Positions 47,071-59,739 of a stretch of DNA of 64,000 nt are shown here, one piece after another. Under the pieces are notes generated by a model, which saw nothing but the letters and a program-made list of their open reading frames with translations, did no database searches and was not told where the DNA came from. Source of the stretch: Patiria pectinifera (Eukaryota > Echinodermata > Asteroidea > Valvatida > Asterinidae); assembly GCA_029964075.1 (NCBI GenBank), contig CM057130.1, positions 2,170,001-2,234,000 on the forward strand, given 5' to 3'. Within the stretch, counting starts at the first letter, position 1; every line of letters begins with the position of its first letter. A program made the position numbers and the translations under genes.

Positions 47071-48709
47071 TACCACCCGTCTTCATTCAAGTTTTCAAAA
47101 CGGAAATTCAAACTTGAATTCAGCGTCGCAGTCATGCATATGGCATGCCGTCAAATTAGCTTGTTATAAATGCTGCAGAGAGCTAACAGGTGAACTAATG
47201 CACGCGGGGGTTCACGTAGGCCCACAGGAGGTCCACAAATTAGATTAGGGATGATACGTGGTGCGTGTCAAAACTAGGAACTACTTCGCGTGCACGCGGA
47301 GTAACACACTAATCGGTGTGATTCGTTACCGGTCTTACTTCTACTCCCAAAAGGCAAATTGAGACAATAGTATGCAAAATCGTGTAGATACTGTTAGCCT
47401 AAATCAGGCATGCATTTGTACTCGCATGCATTTGTACAAACGAGGTTTGATTTATATCTGGTAATCCAACTAGAAATTGTAGAAGGTCTACTGTTTTTAG
47501 AAAGTTGAAAAAACTGTTCAAGTAAACTGAAGCCATTTCGACAAAACCAGATGTATGGGCACGGGTCAGAATGAACAATTCATTTCGCCGATATAACAGT
47601 TAGCTGGCGGATACGTAGATCGTTCACGCACTGCTAAAGTAAGTTGCATCATGTACAAGTAGAAGATATATCCAAGGACCAAGATGACTATACAAGCCTT
47701 CTGGAGCTACAAGTGTGAGGCGAGGGCTCGTATTGAACTGCAATTGCGCTATCGGCCTATGTTAAAGGGCTCATAACACGAATCTTAATACTTGGGTACA
47801 TATTTTGTACAAATGTCTACTCCTAAGTGTATGAAAATTATTTTACATCCCTTTTTGGTTAATGTTATTGATAAGCGCACTATTCTAAACATTTAAAATG
47901 TCCCATGCTTTTCCTGACAACTGAGGGCACCGTTGATGTGATGTTTCAGGAAGACGCTGTTCACTTCATGGTTTTTTGGTCCAGATTGTGAACCCAAAAT
48001 TTCTCATTGAAAACATATGTGAAAAACTTTGCTTATTGGCTTACTGTCTTGTGCTGAAACAACGAATGACCAAAGACAACATTTACGACAGCAAAAGATC
48101 TGAAATTCTGACAAATTTTGGTACTGAAATAGCTGTAACATTGAGGTTTCTGCCTGAAATTACATCACATTTTGCTTATGAATATGGAAATTAGCATTAG
48201 CATAAAAGCCAAAAAAGCACCAAAAGGGCCAAATGAAAATTGAAAATAAAGTTAAATGGGACACAAAGGTGCATTTTCAAGGATTGCATTAAAGAAAGTA
48301 CATTAAATGAGCCCTTTTAAGCAAAAGCTTTATCTGTGATTTTTTTTCAGGAAGCTTAATAACTTGCTGATATTTTTTTTGTACTTTTTGTAATTATTGT
48401 AAGGACGGATTGTAGGTGCATGGCTAGCCGTGAGCCCGTGACCGTGACCGTGTTTTACATCTAATACTTGAACATGTCCTGTCCTGAAGTAACGTCCTAC
48501 AATATGGCACAATCCTGTTTCATTGCTTTACAGCCGTTGGTCTCGTATGTGTCAATACCTTTGTCCCCTCCCTGAAAAAAAAGAACACCGGTCCCCGACT
48601 AGCCGTCTTTGAAACAAGTGCGAGCGCACAATAAGCTCTGGCCGTGTTGCAAAACGTCTTACATGACAGTCTTGCATGAAATCGATCAAAATGATCCCTG
48701 TCAGAGCTT

Positions 48710-48862
48710 AAAAATGCGATGCCACAAAATGCGACGCCGATGGCACATATGGAACACCATACTTTTTGTCATTTTTCGGGGACAAACAGACAGACAGACG
48801 GATAGGTAGACAGACCGACCGACAACCAAGTGATATGTAGAAGCTCCTGCCAGAACTTACAA
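48710..48862 (+). repeat. Dispersed repeat with CAGA microsatellite, partner of 19838-20177
   Basis: Contains AAAATGCGACGCCGATGGCA, a CAGACAGA run at 48784-48800, and AGAAGCTCCTGCCAGA. It is the compact form of the repeat that is stretched in the copy near 20 kb. Confidence 0.75.
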
Positions 48863-51800
48863 ATGTCAGATCTGCCGGAATTACATTGTACTTCAATCTT
48901 TTATGCTTCAAGTAAGTTGTTTTATTGGTTCAAGAGCAGGCGTGCTTTCCCATGTAGAGAGTGCAATCATATTGTAGCAGCGCCGTCCATTTAGCTCATG
49001 CGCTCTCTCTTCTGATCTATTTTCTCTTACCAGGGTCACTCTTATCACAACACCCCTTGTTTTGTCAGCGCGTTCTGTGTCCTGGAGATTCATGGGCCTG
49101 CCGCTCTAATACAATTCGAGTACCCAACGGCTGTTTTATTTCCCACAAGCACATCTTTAAAATTCCACGAAGTTGGAAAACACCCCCCCCCCAAAAAAAG
49201 ACTTTGACGATTATATGTAAAAACCCGTGATACACTTCCTGCAGGTTTAGCTAACTTTAAAATCGAAATAAATATGTTTTCTTTTAAAAATAAATGAAAA
49301 CATGTAAACTCACTATAATAATAACAAAATCCATACCAACTGAATTACCAAATAAAAAGCAGTTTTGTTAATATGATCAAAAAGCGCTCCATTGGTACAA
49401 CTAGCAGTATGCCTGCTTCAGTGCCAACAATTACTTCAACAAAAACGTCCCGAGTGAGAACGAGGATGTATTACACGAATGTAAGGCCCCCCCCCCCAAA
49501 AAAAAGTCTCCGGTTTCTGGTATGCGCGCGCGTCGCCGTAGCCATGCGCGTCGGCAAAATGAAAAAGATTTTTTTAGATTGGGTTATGGTCGAGAATAAG
49601 CTCTATGTGGCCTCTCTGGACTCCCATATATTTGCACTAAGTTTAGTCGAGGACCATTTGCAGTCATCAGCCGACATTTGAAGCAAAAAAAATCAGGTAA
49701 AAAAAAAAGCCGCGTCGCCGCCCAACTTTTTGGGCAAGCTCCATACCAGAAACCGGAGACTTTTTTTTTTGGTCTAAAGAAGTCGGAACTACTTTTACCT
49801 TCCTGTACTACATCCTCGTTCCGTTAAAATAACCATTACGTGTTATCGTCGATCCTGACTGTCAAGCCTTTCACATACCACAAGCGTGTCCGACGAGGGT
49901 CCTTGGTTGATGACATGGTCCATGGGCCTATCACACGCCTTTACACATACACGAGTTATGAAATGTGCATGTCAAAATAGACTCGGCAGTACGATGTGAT
50001 AGTTTCTTTTATCAAAATGGAGACCAATCAAATTTTGTCCCAATGTTATGTTGGTACAGCATATTACCAGTTAGTGAACATATTTTGATTTGAGCGTATG
50101 GGGCGTAGGCGTTGATAACAAGTGACATTCCAAAGTTTAGAATCATTAAGAGACCAACCAGTCCCACAAAAGCATCCTAGTTAAAATTTACTTAGGTAAT
50201 TATCTAACAAATCTGACAGATGGGCCCAAAATCTTACATGTGTATTATGTTATGGTAAAAGGCTTAAAGCGTAATAGAACCTAGCTACCAGGGTTATTCC
50301 AAATTGGAGTGAATTGATGCTACTTTTGTCCACGATGTCCCGATTTCAGATAGTTTGCACAGATATGCCTATATGGGCGGAATCAGTAGCTTGTAAACAA
50401 ATATAAGGATGTTAAAATCATATCAAGGAGAAAATAAACAGTCGTCTGATGCTCGACTTTGATCATGTTGCGTCCGGCTCCCCGTGAGATTCAGCCATTT
50501 CCACTTAAAATAACACGGCACAAAAATCATCCTATTAAAATGAAACGGCTGTGGCTAACCGATCGAGGGTACGGCGAAGGATCAGGAGACAGAAAACATG
50601 CTCGAGTTTAAGAAGATAAAAACGAAGGTCGCAAGCTTGAGCTGGGGACACAAATTTAACAGGATTTGCAGCTTGCGAGTTGCTATGGATAAAATTGATT
50701 TTGAACGCGTGGAGAGAGATCGAGTGGCGTAGGTGCAGGGGAGTTTGATTGGGATGGACCTGTAGGATAGTGGATAAGCTGGGAGACGTCATACAGCCGC
50801 GACTTGACTGCTCCCTCCCTCGAAGGTCAGATGATTGGATGAAACTCAACAACTCACCCGGGCGAGGGGAACTAAAGCTTGACTGTCAATTGTCTAATCA
50901 AAATCAGATAATGTAGAAGAATGGAGAATGTTCACCGATCGTGTAACGATAAAAAGGGGGAAGGGGCATATTCATTTAGCTAAAATGTTAACTGACCCAT
51001 TTGCAAACGAACGGTTAATCGAATTCAGTTTACTTGCATTATTAGAAAAAAATGTTCTGCCACGTCTGAAAAAAAAGTACAAAGTTAGTTTCCATACAAA
51101 CGTGTTTTCTCGATTAAATCTTAAACGGCTGCAATGGCGTGACGTAACGAGAAATATTAACTGGTATTATAAAAGGAAAAGGGTACAATGTAGTTAGTTT
51201 AGGTTAATCGTGTGAATTGATGATTGTTTAAAGTTATTTTACTGGTAGATGGAAGATGTCCACGTATTTGACAACATGAACAAAATGGCGGGTCTTGTGA
51301 TTCCAACAGCTCATTTTTATGCGGGTATAATATTCTCATGCAGAGGACGCAATTATAGCTTTTAAAAGTAATGGAGAAAGTTTCACTGCGTAGGGTTCCA
51401 AATTTTGACTCGAGTGTATACAAACATTGTGTCCTGTCGCATGACCGGCCCTCTTATGTATTCGCAACCATGCCACAAGCGCCATTGTTTTTGTTTTTTA
51501 GGTTTCTGCTCAGACAGGGCCGCGTTTTGGTGACCCTTGAACTGTTTCTGACGTCACAGCCATGGCGTGAAACATATTTCCAGTGCATCGCGAAAACGCC
51601 TGACCAAAACAAATTGTTCGTGACGCCATTTTGTGAACAAACATGGCGGTGAGCAGACCGTCATTACCATCATGGGAAGACGAATGATTTGGTCAATTTT
51701 ACACGACTTACAAGCAAAAGTCGGGCCGTTGCTTTCCCAGTATTTTTCCTTGTATTGGCAAAGTAATTGTTAGGTATCAACTTGACCCAACAGACTGTAC

Positions 51801-52219
51801 AAACGCACTGTTTGAATCCCTTTTGTAGTTACAAAGCAACTTCGTCTGCTTAAACATGTTCACCTTTCCGCCATCTTGAAACGAAAGTGAACCGCTCGCA
51901 ACTTAAAGTCTCAGTTCAGCTTTTGTCGGAACAATGACGTCATTTCAGTGTAACCGAAGCGCCAAAACGGTCCCAAACCAGTTTATTTTTTTATGGATAT
52001 CAACCAGACCGGAGATGTTCAGTGAAGGTATATGTGGCATTGCATTATGGGACGCGTATAGGCTGCTCAAAATGTAATGTAACATATAGACGAGTCTGGG
52101 ACGTGATCACTGTACACGCTATTGTACCAAGCCACTGTCCGTGGCGGATTATTTGAACAAATAGGTAGCACAATGCTTTCGCCTATGGAGAAGGCTTATC
52201 GTAAGAGAATTGTTGATAG

Positions 52220-52447
52220 CAGGGGCGGATCCAGGATTTTCCAGGGGGGGCGTGAAATGTACCATAGAGCAAGGAACAGAGCAGCAAATGGCGAAGGCAA
52301 GTTGTGGCGCCTACGCCGAAGGCCAGGGGAGGGGGGGGGGGACATATTCTGATTAGAAGTAATTGAGTCTCTCTCCCTCTCTACATCTTTGGGGTTTTTT
52401 TAAGGAAAAGGGGGAGCGGTTCGCCCCCCCCCCCCGATACGCCCCTG
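52220..52447. mobile_element. hAT-like MITE, 228 bp
   Basis: Ends CAGGGGCGGATCCAGG and, reverse-complemented, CAGGGGCGTATCGGGG. Flanked by GATAG at 52215-52219 and 52448-52452. The duplication is 5 bp rather than the expected 8, so the family assignment comes from the ends, shared with 37478-37788. Confidence 0.7.
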
Positions 52448-55400
52448 GATAGCGTACTGAGCTCGGATTGGTCTACATTATAATGTGTACTGAATTAGGC
52501 ACATTTTCGTTCCATCATTAAAAAGAGTCTATGCAAGAAGTCTCTTCGTTTTTAGAGAGTATGCATTGCTCCAGGGTTGGACTGCGTAATCCAGGATTAT
52601 GTTGGACGCAACTCATCATGCTGATCTCACTGCTATGCCCCCCCCCCCCAACAGGAGCTAACGGATCTGTTGTTGATAACTCACACAACAGTCCCCATTC
52701 AGAGTGAAATCACCAGCGGACATGACGGGTAATGAATACGAGCAAGGCGGGCAGGTGCACCGCCCGGTGCAGCTTAACCCCCCTGCAGGTGCACGGCACG
52801 GGACGGGCGCCCTGCGCGGAAGGATCCCCACTCGAGTTGATGACGGTAGCTGCTAGCGCGGTATTTTGCATGCAGGATCATGCATGTCATGGGCAATCGC
52901 CTGCACAAGTTGTCACTGACTCGCAGTCAGTTTGATTTAATAAAGAGGCTGCTCCAATTGTGCGTAGGGAAATCGGATAAAGCATCCCTCAGTGGCATTG
53001 CACATAGTTTTTAGATGTTCTGCGATCGCATTTTTTTTATGATCCAGCCTGTCCTTGTATGGTCACACCAAAAACAGGCTGCCATAAAAATAAATTAAAA
53101 TCGGTCACGAACATACTTGTCACGTTTGCGTACAGGTGATCAAACGCTGTCGAGGTAAATAACACGTAATGTGTTCAAAAATGACTGTCGAGATGGGTCC
53201 GAGCCCAAGACAGTATAATCCCAAAAAAGTTTTGCTAAAGCTACAAACAGCGCCCATTATACGTAATTCGGGGAGCTTCAGTTTCTACCGTTTTGCCATT
53301 GTAAGTAACATCGAACTGATCTCACTCATAAACCATAACAGCGAAGCCGCCATGGCTCGCTGCTGATGGGGCAAGAAAGGAAGCTGAGGTGGGATGCGGG
53401 ATGGGCATGATGGCAGGGGATCAGGATTCAGGGTGGTGTGCCAATGAATAGGGGTCAGCATTTTTAAATGTCAACATAAAACACAACGAATGTTGTTAGA
53501 GTTCAGTATCCTCGATCCTCCTAAATCTGCGCGATTAAAACTTTGCGACGCGCGCGTTGCCAAACGCAAATTAAAGGCGAGTGCGTAGAAATAAGATCGC
53601 GTACGATTACAGGGTCTGAAGTTACATACCACGTCACCACCATCACCATACTTGCCCACCCCAACCCTTACCCACCTCCCCCATACGTAATAATTAATAT
53701 GAATTATTTAAAAAAAATGCTTTCCATGTCGCAGAGACATACATGCCCCTGCCCCCCCCCCCACCAGCCTTCCCCGACTCCATCCCTACCCCCACAACAC
53801 CCCAACCTACTAATTTAAAGATAAAAGAAAACATGTGGATGTGTACATGTACATTAGCCTACATACCGGTATACATTATAAACATGTAACAATCAAAAAC
53901 TTTTAACATTTAAAAAAAAAAATCCTCAACAAAATCATAACATTTACTCCAAGGCAATGAATGGAGGTTGTAGAGCTAATACACTGCATTTCTTTTCTTT
54001 TTTAACTAAATTTTTCCAGAAGCAAAAAACTTTAACATTTTAATCTGAATGCAGACGGCCGGACGCCCGCCCGTATCGTCCGGACGGACGGATGGATATC
54101 GGTATCACATAGACTCGCATCTGCTTCGCAGCTCGCCAAAAAAATAATGCATCGCTTAAACAAATTTACTAATAGTTTTCATCTGAAAGGAACTGCAGGT
54201 TTCATTCACCACACATAAAAATAAAAACAATATACTTTTTATATGTGATTCCTAAATTCACCGTTCCAAATCATACATCATATGAGTTTAAAAAATTAAT
54301 TTGAGTCAATACCAACAGTATACAAGCTGGTAGTAAGCCGTTCGAGTAGCTATTCGTCTGAGCATATATAACAACACTCCATTCAATTCAAATCGCATAG
54401 TCTATTAAGTTACAGTCGTAACCATGCGTCAAATACGATTACTTCCCTCGAAATAACATTCAGAGGCTTCCAAGGATGTACATGTATATAATTGTACTTC
54501 ACTCTTGGCTGATAACCGACTGCCGACGGAGCGACTTTCGGTCAGATTGCGCCCATGAGAAGTTATTCAGGCGCAGATGTATACCGTATACCAGGTAGTG
54601 AGGAATTTTTTTACACGAGTCACAGGCTGAAGGAAGAGTGTATAATCAGATTCGACTATTATACCTATATGCATGCAACTGTTCACAGTTCCATTTAAGT
54701 GGGGCTTTCGTGACGTGTTTACCAAGGTATCCGCGCTTGAAATTGACGGCAGATGATGCATTCTCCCTCCATCACTTATCGGTGAGGCGAATCTGGATGT
54801 ACTAGACCTACTGTAGATGGGATATTTACATCCAGATTAAAGTAGGGCGACATCGTGTGGTACCACGACACATACAGCGGGGAAAAGTGCCCTTGCTTTT
54901 ATCTTGACGAGCAAATTTACAAGTTGTCTAGCTCAAGTAAACACTGACGATGTGCACGACCCACATTTTTTCCCGTTTAAAAAAAAATCGAAAACGACGT
55001 ATTCTTGACCAAAAAAGAAAAATTGCACGTCAGCGCCATGCCCATAGGACAAAAATTAGAAAACTGAAGTGACACATTTTAAGTATCAAAACAACCAAGC
55101 CCATTGTGTTGCTCATTGAAAAAGGGGGAAAAGGTCCGTGGGCAAAGCAAAGTCCATGATCTCAACCTTAATGCAGCGTAGCAGACCACAGAGAGCAAAA
55201 CACTCAAGACCTCTGATACTTCAGAAGTCTTCAGGGCAAAACGATGGTCAGACATTGTTTGCATGTAACCAACAGTTCTCAACCGATATAAATACAATAC
55301 ATAAAGAAAAACTCAGTCCGGCACAGCGCGCGAATGTGCTGGGAGCACATACAGTGCGTGCCTTCATAACCTGTCCTACATCCGAGGTCTGTAACTAAGC

Positions 55401-55887
55401 AACCAGTCAAGAGAAACTGCGAGGGAGAGGGGGAGAAAGCACAAATTCACGACGGAGACAATTTCAATCGAGTTAATGAGTATCGAGAAAAAAAATTCAT
55501 CAACTTTTGGACAATGTGGAGATGACGGGATATGAAATCGTTCTTCTTTTCGAGGCACTGATTGAACAGACCCAAGGATGTTCGTTTGCTATTATGATAA
55601 AACTTGGAACGACATCCAAGAGGTCATCATTTTTTTAAACAATTTCTTGAACAAATTGCAAATTCGCATCGGGATTCCAACCTGCACAACTTAGAATCGG
55701 GTATTATTGCTACACCAAACGGAGTAATAGGCCCTATTAAAAGCCGAGTTGACTCGTTTCCAAACTGTGAACGTTTTTTTCATTTCCAGGGGCCGTGGTC
55801 AAAAGCCTTTTTTTTTAGTGCAAGTTATTACGATACTCTCTATAATGTGCGAAACCAATAACCCATGTTACACCTCGTTCCCAACAG

Positions 55888-56229
55888 TGCGTGCACGTCC
55901 CAGGCATGGGATTTCAGAGTGGAACCTACCGGTGCGTCTGCCGAGACAGCTTCTACTTCCCGCACCAGGGGGAACAGTCAGGGGGGCACTTTGAGGGCGC
56001 CGATGTGGAACGCGAGTATCACCTGCTGCAAATGGGCCAGCCCAACCGGTACGAGGAGGGTTTCGCCTGCCTGCCGTGTCGAGAGGGCTGCGAGACATGC
56101 TTGGATGACTCGCCCTGCTTTTTGGAGAATGACATCCTGCTCAGGATTCTCATCCTGTCTGTCCAGGGCATCTGTATCTTCCTGACGGGGGTGCTGATAG
56201 CGGTGGTGTTCAAGTACAAGAACTTGAAG
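55888..56229 (+). CDS. GPR158-like: GPR158/GPR179-type receptor, exon 3 (EGF-like, Cys-rich stalk, TM1)
   Basis: A 342-bp exon (114 codons, phase 0 at both ends) after acceptor CCCAACAG and before donor AAG|GTGAGG. It finishes the EGF-like unit (CVHVPGMGF, YRCVCRDSFYF) and adds a Cys-rich stalk with the family pattern CLPCREGCETCLDDSPC. It then forms TM1 (LRILILSVQGICIFLTGVLIAVVFKY), followed by the basic KNLK of the first cytoplasmic loop. G+C content is much higher than in the surrounding intron. The frame stays open into the intron up to 56430, but the donor is strong and exon 4 joins in phase. Confidence 0.92.
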
Positions 56230-56300
56230 GTGAGGGGTTATCTGGTGCGATGCGGGGTACACATTCGATCCAACTTCACTTTTCATTTGCCCTGCAACAT

Positions 56301-56408
56301 AATGACGTCACGCTTTGTTTACATGTTTTGCTTATGGAAATCCTGCTGGGGACGACAGCCACAAGCTGCCATAATAAAGCGCACATGTAAACAGAGCGTG
56401 ACGTCATT
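56301..56408. repeat. 25-bp inverted repeat carrying paired CRE and forkhead-type words
   Basis: Left arm 56301-56325 and right arm 56384-56408 are inverted with one mismatch, 58 bp apart. Each arm holds TGACGTCA (a CREB/ATF full site) and TGTTTAC (a forkhead core). It starts 71 bases after the exon 3 donor. It could be a short MITE, a hairpin in the pre-mRNA, or a regulatory pair. Confidence 0.75.
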
Positions 56409-57339
56409 TGTCTCAGGTCTATTTTTTTAAAGTAAGATCTGCTTTGAAGATTACCAGCATGGTCTTGCTATGTTTAACACTGCTTGGAAGGAAGTTCTTG
56501 CATGACCAAAAATAGCGTGTTTTAATTTGCACTTGAAAATCCACTGAACTCAAATTTCTAGATCACCCAAACTGACCTTACATACGTATTTGCAATTGGA
56601 TTCAGTTTAAGCTTCGAAGAATGTTGGCGACATGAATAAAGGAAGAGAAATACCCTTAGAAAATACACTGAATTCGGCCTAACTGGTAATCATGTTAAAA
56701 GAAAGTGAGGGGTTTAAAAGAAAGGAGTGAACTTCTAAATTCCCATTATTTAGAATAATTTCTTCGCAAGTCGTTTGAAAGAAGACCTCTTTAAATCACC
56801 ATCTTCATTTTATTGAGCATGTCGAGTGATATCTTGACTGACCTATTATGCTATGATGTTTGTACATATATATATGAACACAAAAGTTTCATAGTTACAG
56901 GTATTTAAAACTTTTCAGGCAGAAAAAAACTCAAATATCCCCTGACAATATTTCCATCTTGTCACAACATGCCAAGAATCCTTGAAGCAAACTTTTTTTT
57001 TGTGCTCGGCCATTTTTTGTGGGTACTAAGCATGTCCATCTAATAGTTTTAAGATACAACTGTAAGTGTTCTAGTCAAGTCCATAGGTCCTCACAATCCC
57101 TCCAGAAGGGAATCACAAGTCACCTAGTCTAAAGTCATGTCCCAAGCCACTCTTCTGTAAATATTTTAATTCCATATTAAATATATTTTCCCCTTCAGCA
57201 ACATAATATCATGAACACCATGATAGCGCTGTTCAAGAACTTGCGACATTGTTATCCCCTCTCGAGTGCATTTTGAACTAATCATGATAGACTCGGGTCC
57301 ACCAATGACAGTTGCTCCCAAGACCACATCAATATATAA

Positions 57340-57696
57340 GCCCTTTTCACACTAGACAAATCTCAGGGTTGACGTAGGGTTGAAAACATGCAGCGTTTCA
57401 CACTTGAAGAATTTCAACCCTGTGTCAACCCTGCGTCAACCCCGAGATTGATTTCGCCCCGGGTTGAACTCAACCCTGCTCCAGACCAGGGTTGAGATTT
57501 TCAACCCGGGTTGAGATTCTTGTCAGGGTTCAAAACAGTAGTAACTGAGCATGATAAGCTTGATTTGCATGAAACAAGTGTGAAACGATGCGGGGTTGAA
57601 CGTGGGATTGAAACATCAAGAACTCAACCCGGGCGGCACTGCGTTCGCCCGGGGTTGAGTTCAACCCGGGTTGAGAGGCTCTAGTGTGAAAAGGGC
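57340..57696. mobile_element. PIF/Harbinger-like palindromic MITE, 357 bp
   Basis: Terminal inverted repeats GCCCTTTTCACACTAGA are perfect over 17 bp and flanked by a TAA duplication (57337-57339 and 57697-57699), which fits the TWA preference of PIF/Harbinger. The interior is filled with CAACCC/GGGTTG words, including the palindrome TCAACCCGGGTTGA, so that most of the element can fold on itself. No coding frame. Confidence 0.85.
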
Positions 57697-57730
57697 TAAT
57701 GCTTGCTAAATGTATCTGTTGGCCTTGCAG

Positions 57731-57909
57731 GTGATCAACTGCGACAGTCCTTGGATGCTGATTGTGGTTCTCCTTGGGGCATTCCTCCTGTACTGTGAGC
57801 TAGTGGCCATGTTCTTCCATCCCACTGTCCTGGTATGCTTCATGCAGCGCTGGCTACGTGGATGGGGCTTCGCCATAGCTTACGGCATGCTGGTCCTGAA
57901 AATATACAG
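57731..57909 (+). CDS. GPR158-like: GPR158/GPR179-type receptor, exon 4 (TM2, TM3)
   Basis: A 179-bp exon, phase 0 start after TTGCAG and phase 2 end before GTAAAA. It encodes VINCDSPWMLIVVLLG, TM2 (VVLLGAFLLYCELVAMFF), the conserved TM3-side Cys (VLVCFMQRW) and TM3 (LRGWGFAIAYGMLVLKIYR), as expected for class C receptors of this type. Reading on hits a stop at once, which confirms the donor. TM4-TM7 and the C-terminal tail are missing, so the gene continues past position 64000. Confidence 0.9.
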
Positions 57910-59500
57910 GTAAAAACAAAAACTAAATTGGTTGGCATAGTGTTAGAAGTACGTGCAGGCTTTACCAAAATAGCTGGGCATGAACGAGTATCATGACCCT
58001 GTAATGCCTCGTGACACCCACATGGGCTTAAGTGCAGGGTAATGCAACAAAAGTGACAGCCAATATTAGGACTACAGAGACTTGACCTCCAAAGCTGCTC
58101 ATGAGGTCAAGCAATTCCTCTATCGAAAAGCTTAGTAAAATTGTTTTGGTTACTGATGCGCCTTAATGATTCTGCTTTCCGGGACTGGCTTACGTCTCCA
58201 GTGTACTAAACCCATTAATTCACATGAAGTTGACTGTGCAATGTAAGGGTCGTGCTATAAATCTAGCGTCCAAAGTGTGAACTTTTCCTGTCCCTTTTAC
58301 CTCTGAACGGCTTAATCTGCCTCTCAAGTATCGTTAAGAATGACTTCAAACTATGTTTTATTTGTTTGGTAGGAAGTATGGTTTATATAACAAGTCATTA
58401 TGGAGTGCATCCTGCATTTACAAATGCATATATGTAAGATCGAACAGGGGCAGGGAAAAAAATGGACCCCCAAATTATAGAATGTCCCAGACAGACAATT
58501 ATGCACTTGCAGTCCTCTGGGCAATGTTGGTATTAACTGCACTTAGATTCCTCTGATTATATGACATTGCAAATCTATCTTTTGGCTAAAGGTTAACTAA
58601 CCGTTAGAACCAACATCTTTAAAACGATGCATCTTGAATAAGCACTTATACAGCCTACACAAACAAAATGATGTTATGGCTTTTGTACAAAAGACCCAGG
58701 AAAATGGAAGCACCTTACTAATTTGGATAAACTGCACAAATTAGATAACTATTACTGTTGACACTGCATGTTAATCCGGGGTTGCACTGTATAACTTCTT
58801 TTTTCCCCATTTTCCCACTTTGTACAAACATTTAAGTTTTGAATTCATGTTATATAGGCTAGTTATTCATTTCAGAGCACTGTGTGTGGGTGTATGAGTA
58901 AACTAAAACATCCCACACTGAGCAATCATGCCAGAGTTTCCATGGAAATTCATCTGTCGTGCAGGGTTTTTTTCAACTTGGACACACACCAAAAATCTAA
59001 TTTTCATACTTCGTCCTTGCCCCTAAATGTGTTTTTTTGCTTTTATAAAATGAATTCCAAACAATGACCCACTCTGGCACGAATACACACAATTCTCATG
59101 TGATACTAACATTACAAATAAAATATAAGTGTCGCCTACTGTCGCATTCTCATCCCTACAAATATCAGTCATTCTGCTTTCAATTTCTGTACATCTCACA
59201 ATTTTTTTTTAATCAATCATGCATTGTAAGTCTGGTTTGTAAAATATTACTGAGCGGAAAGATGTCAGGATCGGTTTAAAAATGCAGTGTGCGTGCAGTT
59301 TGGAAGTAATACACTTGATTCACGTGTGCATCTTGGTTCAATATCCTTGAGGGGTAATCTCATTATCGAGGATAAGTGCGGACAAGTTTAACCACAGTTG
59401 CAGAATTCTGAACATATTCCTCGGAACCCTCCTGTGATGATGTTCGCAGCATACTTTCCAATCTAATACCTTCCTTACAGACGATCTGGGATGTTGTTCT

Positions 59501-59739
59501 GGGCAATTCCACGGTTACTCACGTTACATTTTCGTAATGTGAGTAGCCCATTTTCTTGCGTCTTGTTTATCATACATAACACATTTTTCTGGATGTCATC
59601 TTTGGTTCTTCGGTAGGTCTAGGTCTACTCTATCTACCATGGGGGTAACAGTTATCAAACCTTTTAAGTAAGGTAATTACAGCCCAAGGTAACTCAAGAG
59701 TACATCAAAAATGTAACGTGAGTAACCGTGAAATTGCCC
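59501..59739. mobile_element. 239-bp MITE with 4-bp target duplication
   Basis: Terminal inverted repeats begin GGGCAATTCCACGGTTACTC on the left and GGGCAATTTCACGGTTACTC on the right. They match over about 32 bp with one mismatch. TTCT flanks both sides (59497-59500 and 59740-59743). The superfamily is not clear; 4-bp duplications occur in several groups. Confidence 0.85.

Larger units (their letters stand above)
45401..55887 (+). other. Intron 2 of the GPR158-like gene (10,487 bp)
   Basis: Bounded by GTATTT at 45401 and the acceptor CGTTCCCAACAG ending 55887. Apart from the listed elements it is AT-rich, with C runs (49184-49192, 49487-49495, 52636-52646, 53750-53762). No convincing exon of another gene was seen in 47100-48700, 48900-52200 or 52460-55880. 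Confidence 0.85.
56230..57730 (+). other. Intron 3 of the GPR158-like gene (1,501 bp)
   Basis: Bounded by GTGAGG at 56230 and TTGGCCTTGCAG ending 57730. It contains the CRE-bearing inverted repeat at 56301-56408 and a Harbinger-like MITE at 57340-57696. Nothing else was recognised. Confidence 0.9.

Noticed and set aside
50928..51197. Lys/Arg-rich frame of 89 codons, plus strand
   Set aside because: No recognised domain, no splice context, and AT-rich composition typical of chance frames here.
56230..56430. Extension of exon 3 into the following open frame
   Set aside because: There is a strong GTGAGG donor at the conserved place, and exon 4 joins in phase and continues TM2; the extension carries the inverted repeat.
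59481..59560. Possible next receptor exon after the acceptor CTTCCTTACAG
   Set aside because: The phase fits, but the translation does not resemble the family, and the sequence from 59501 is a MITE.
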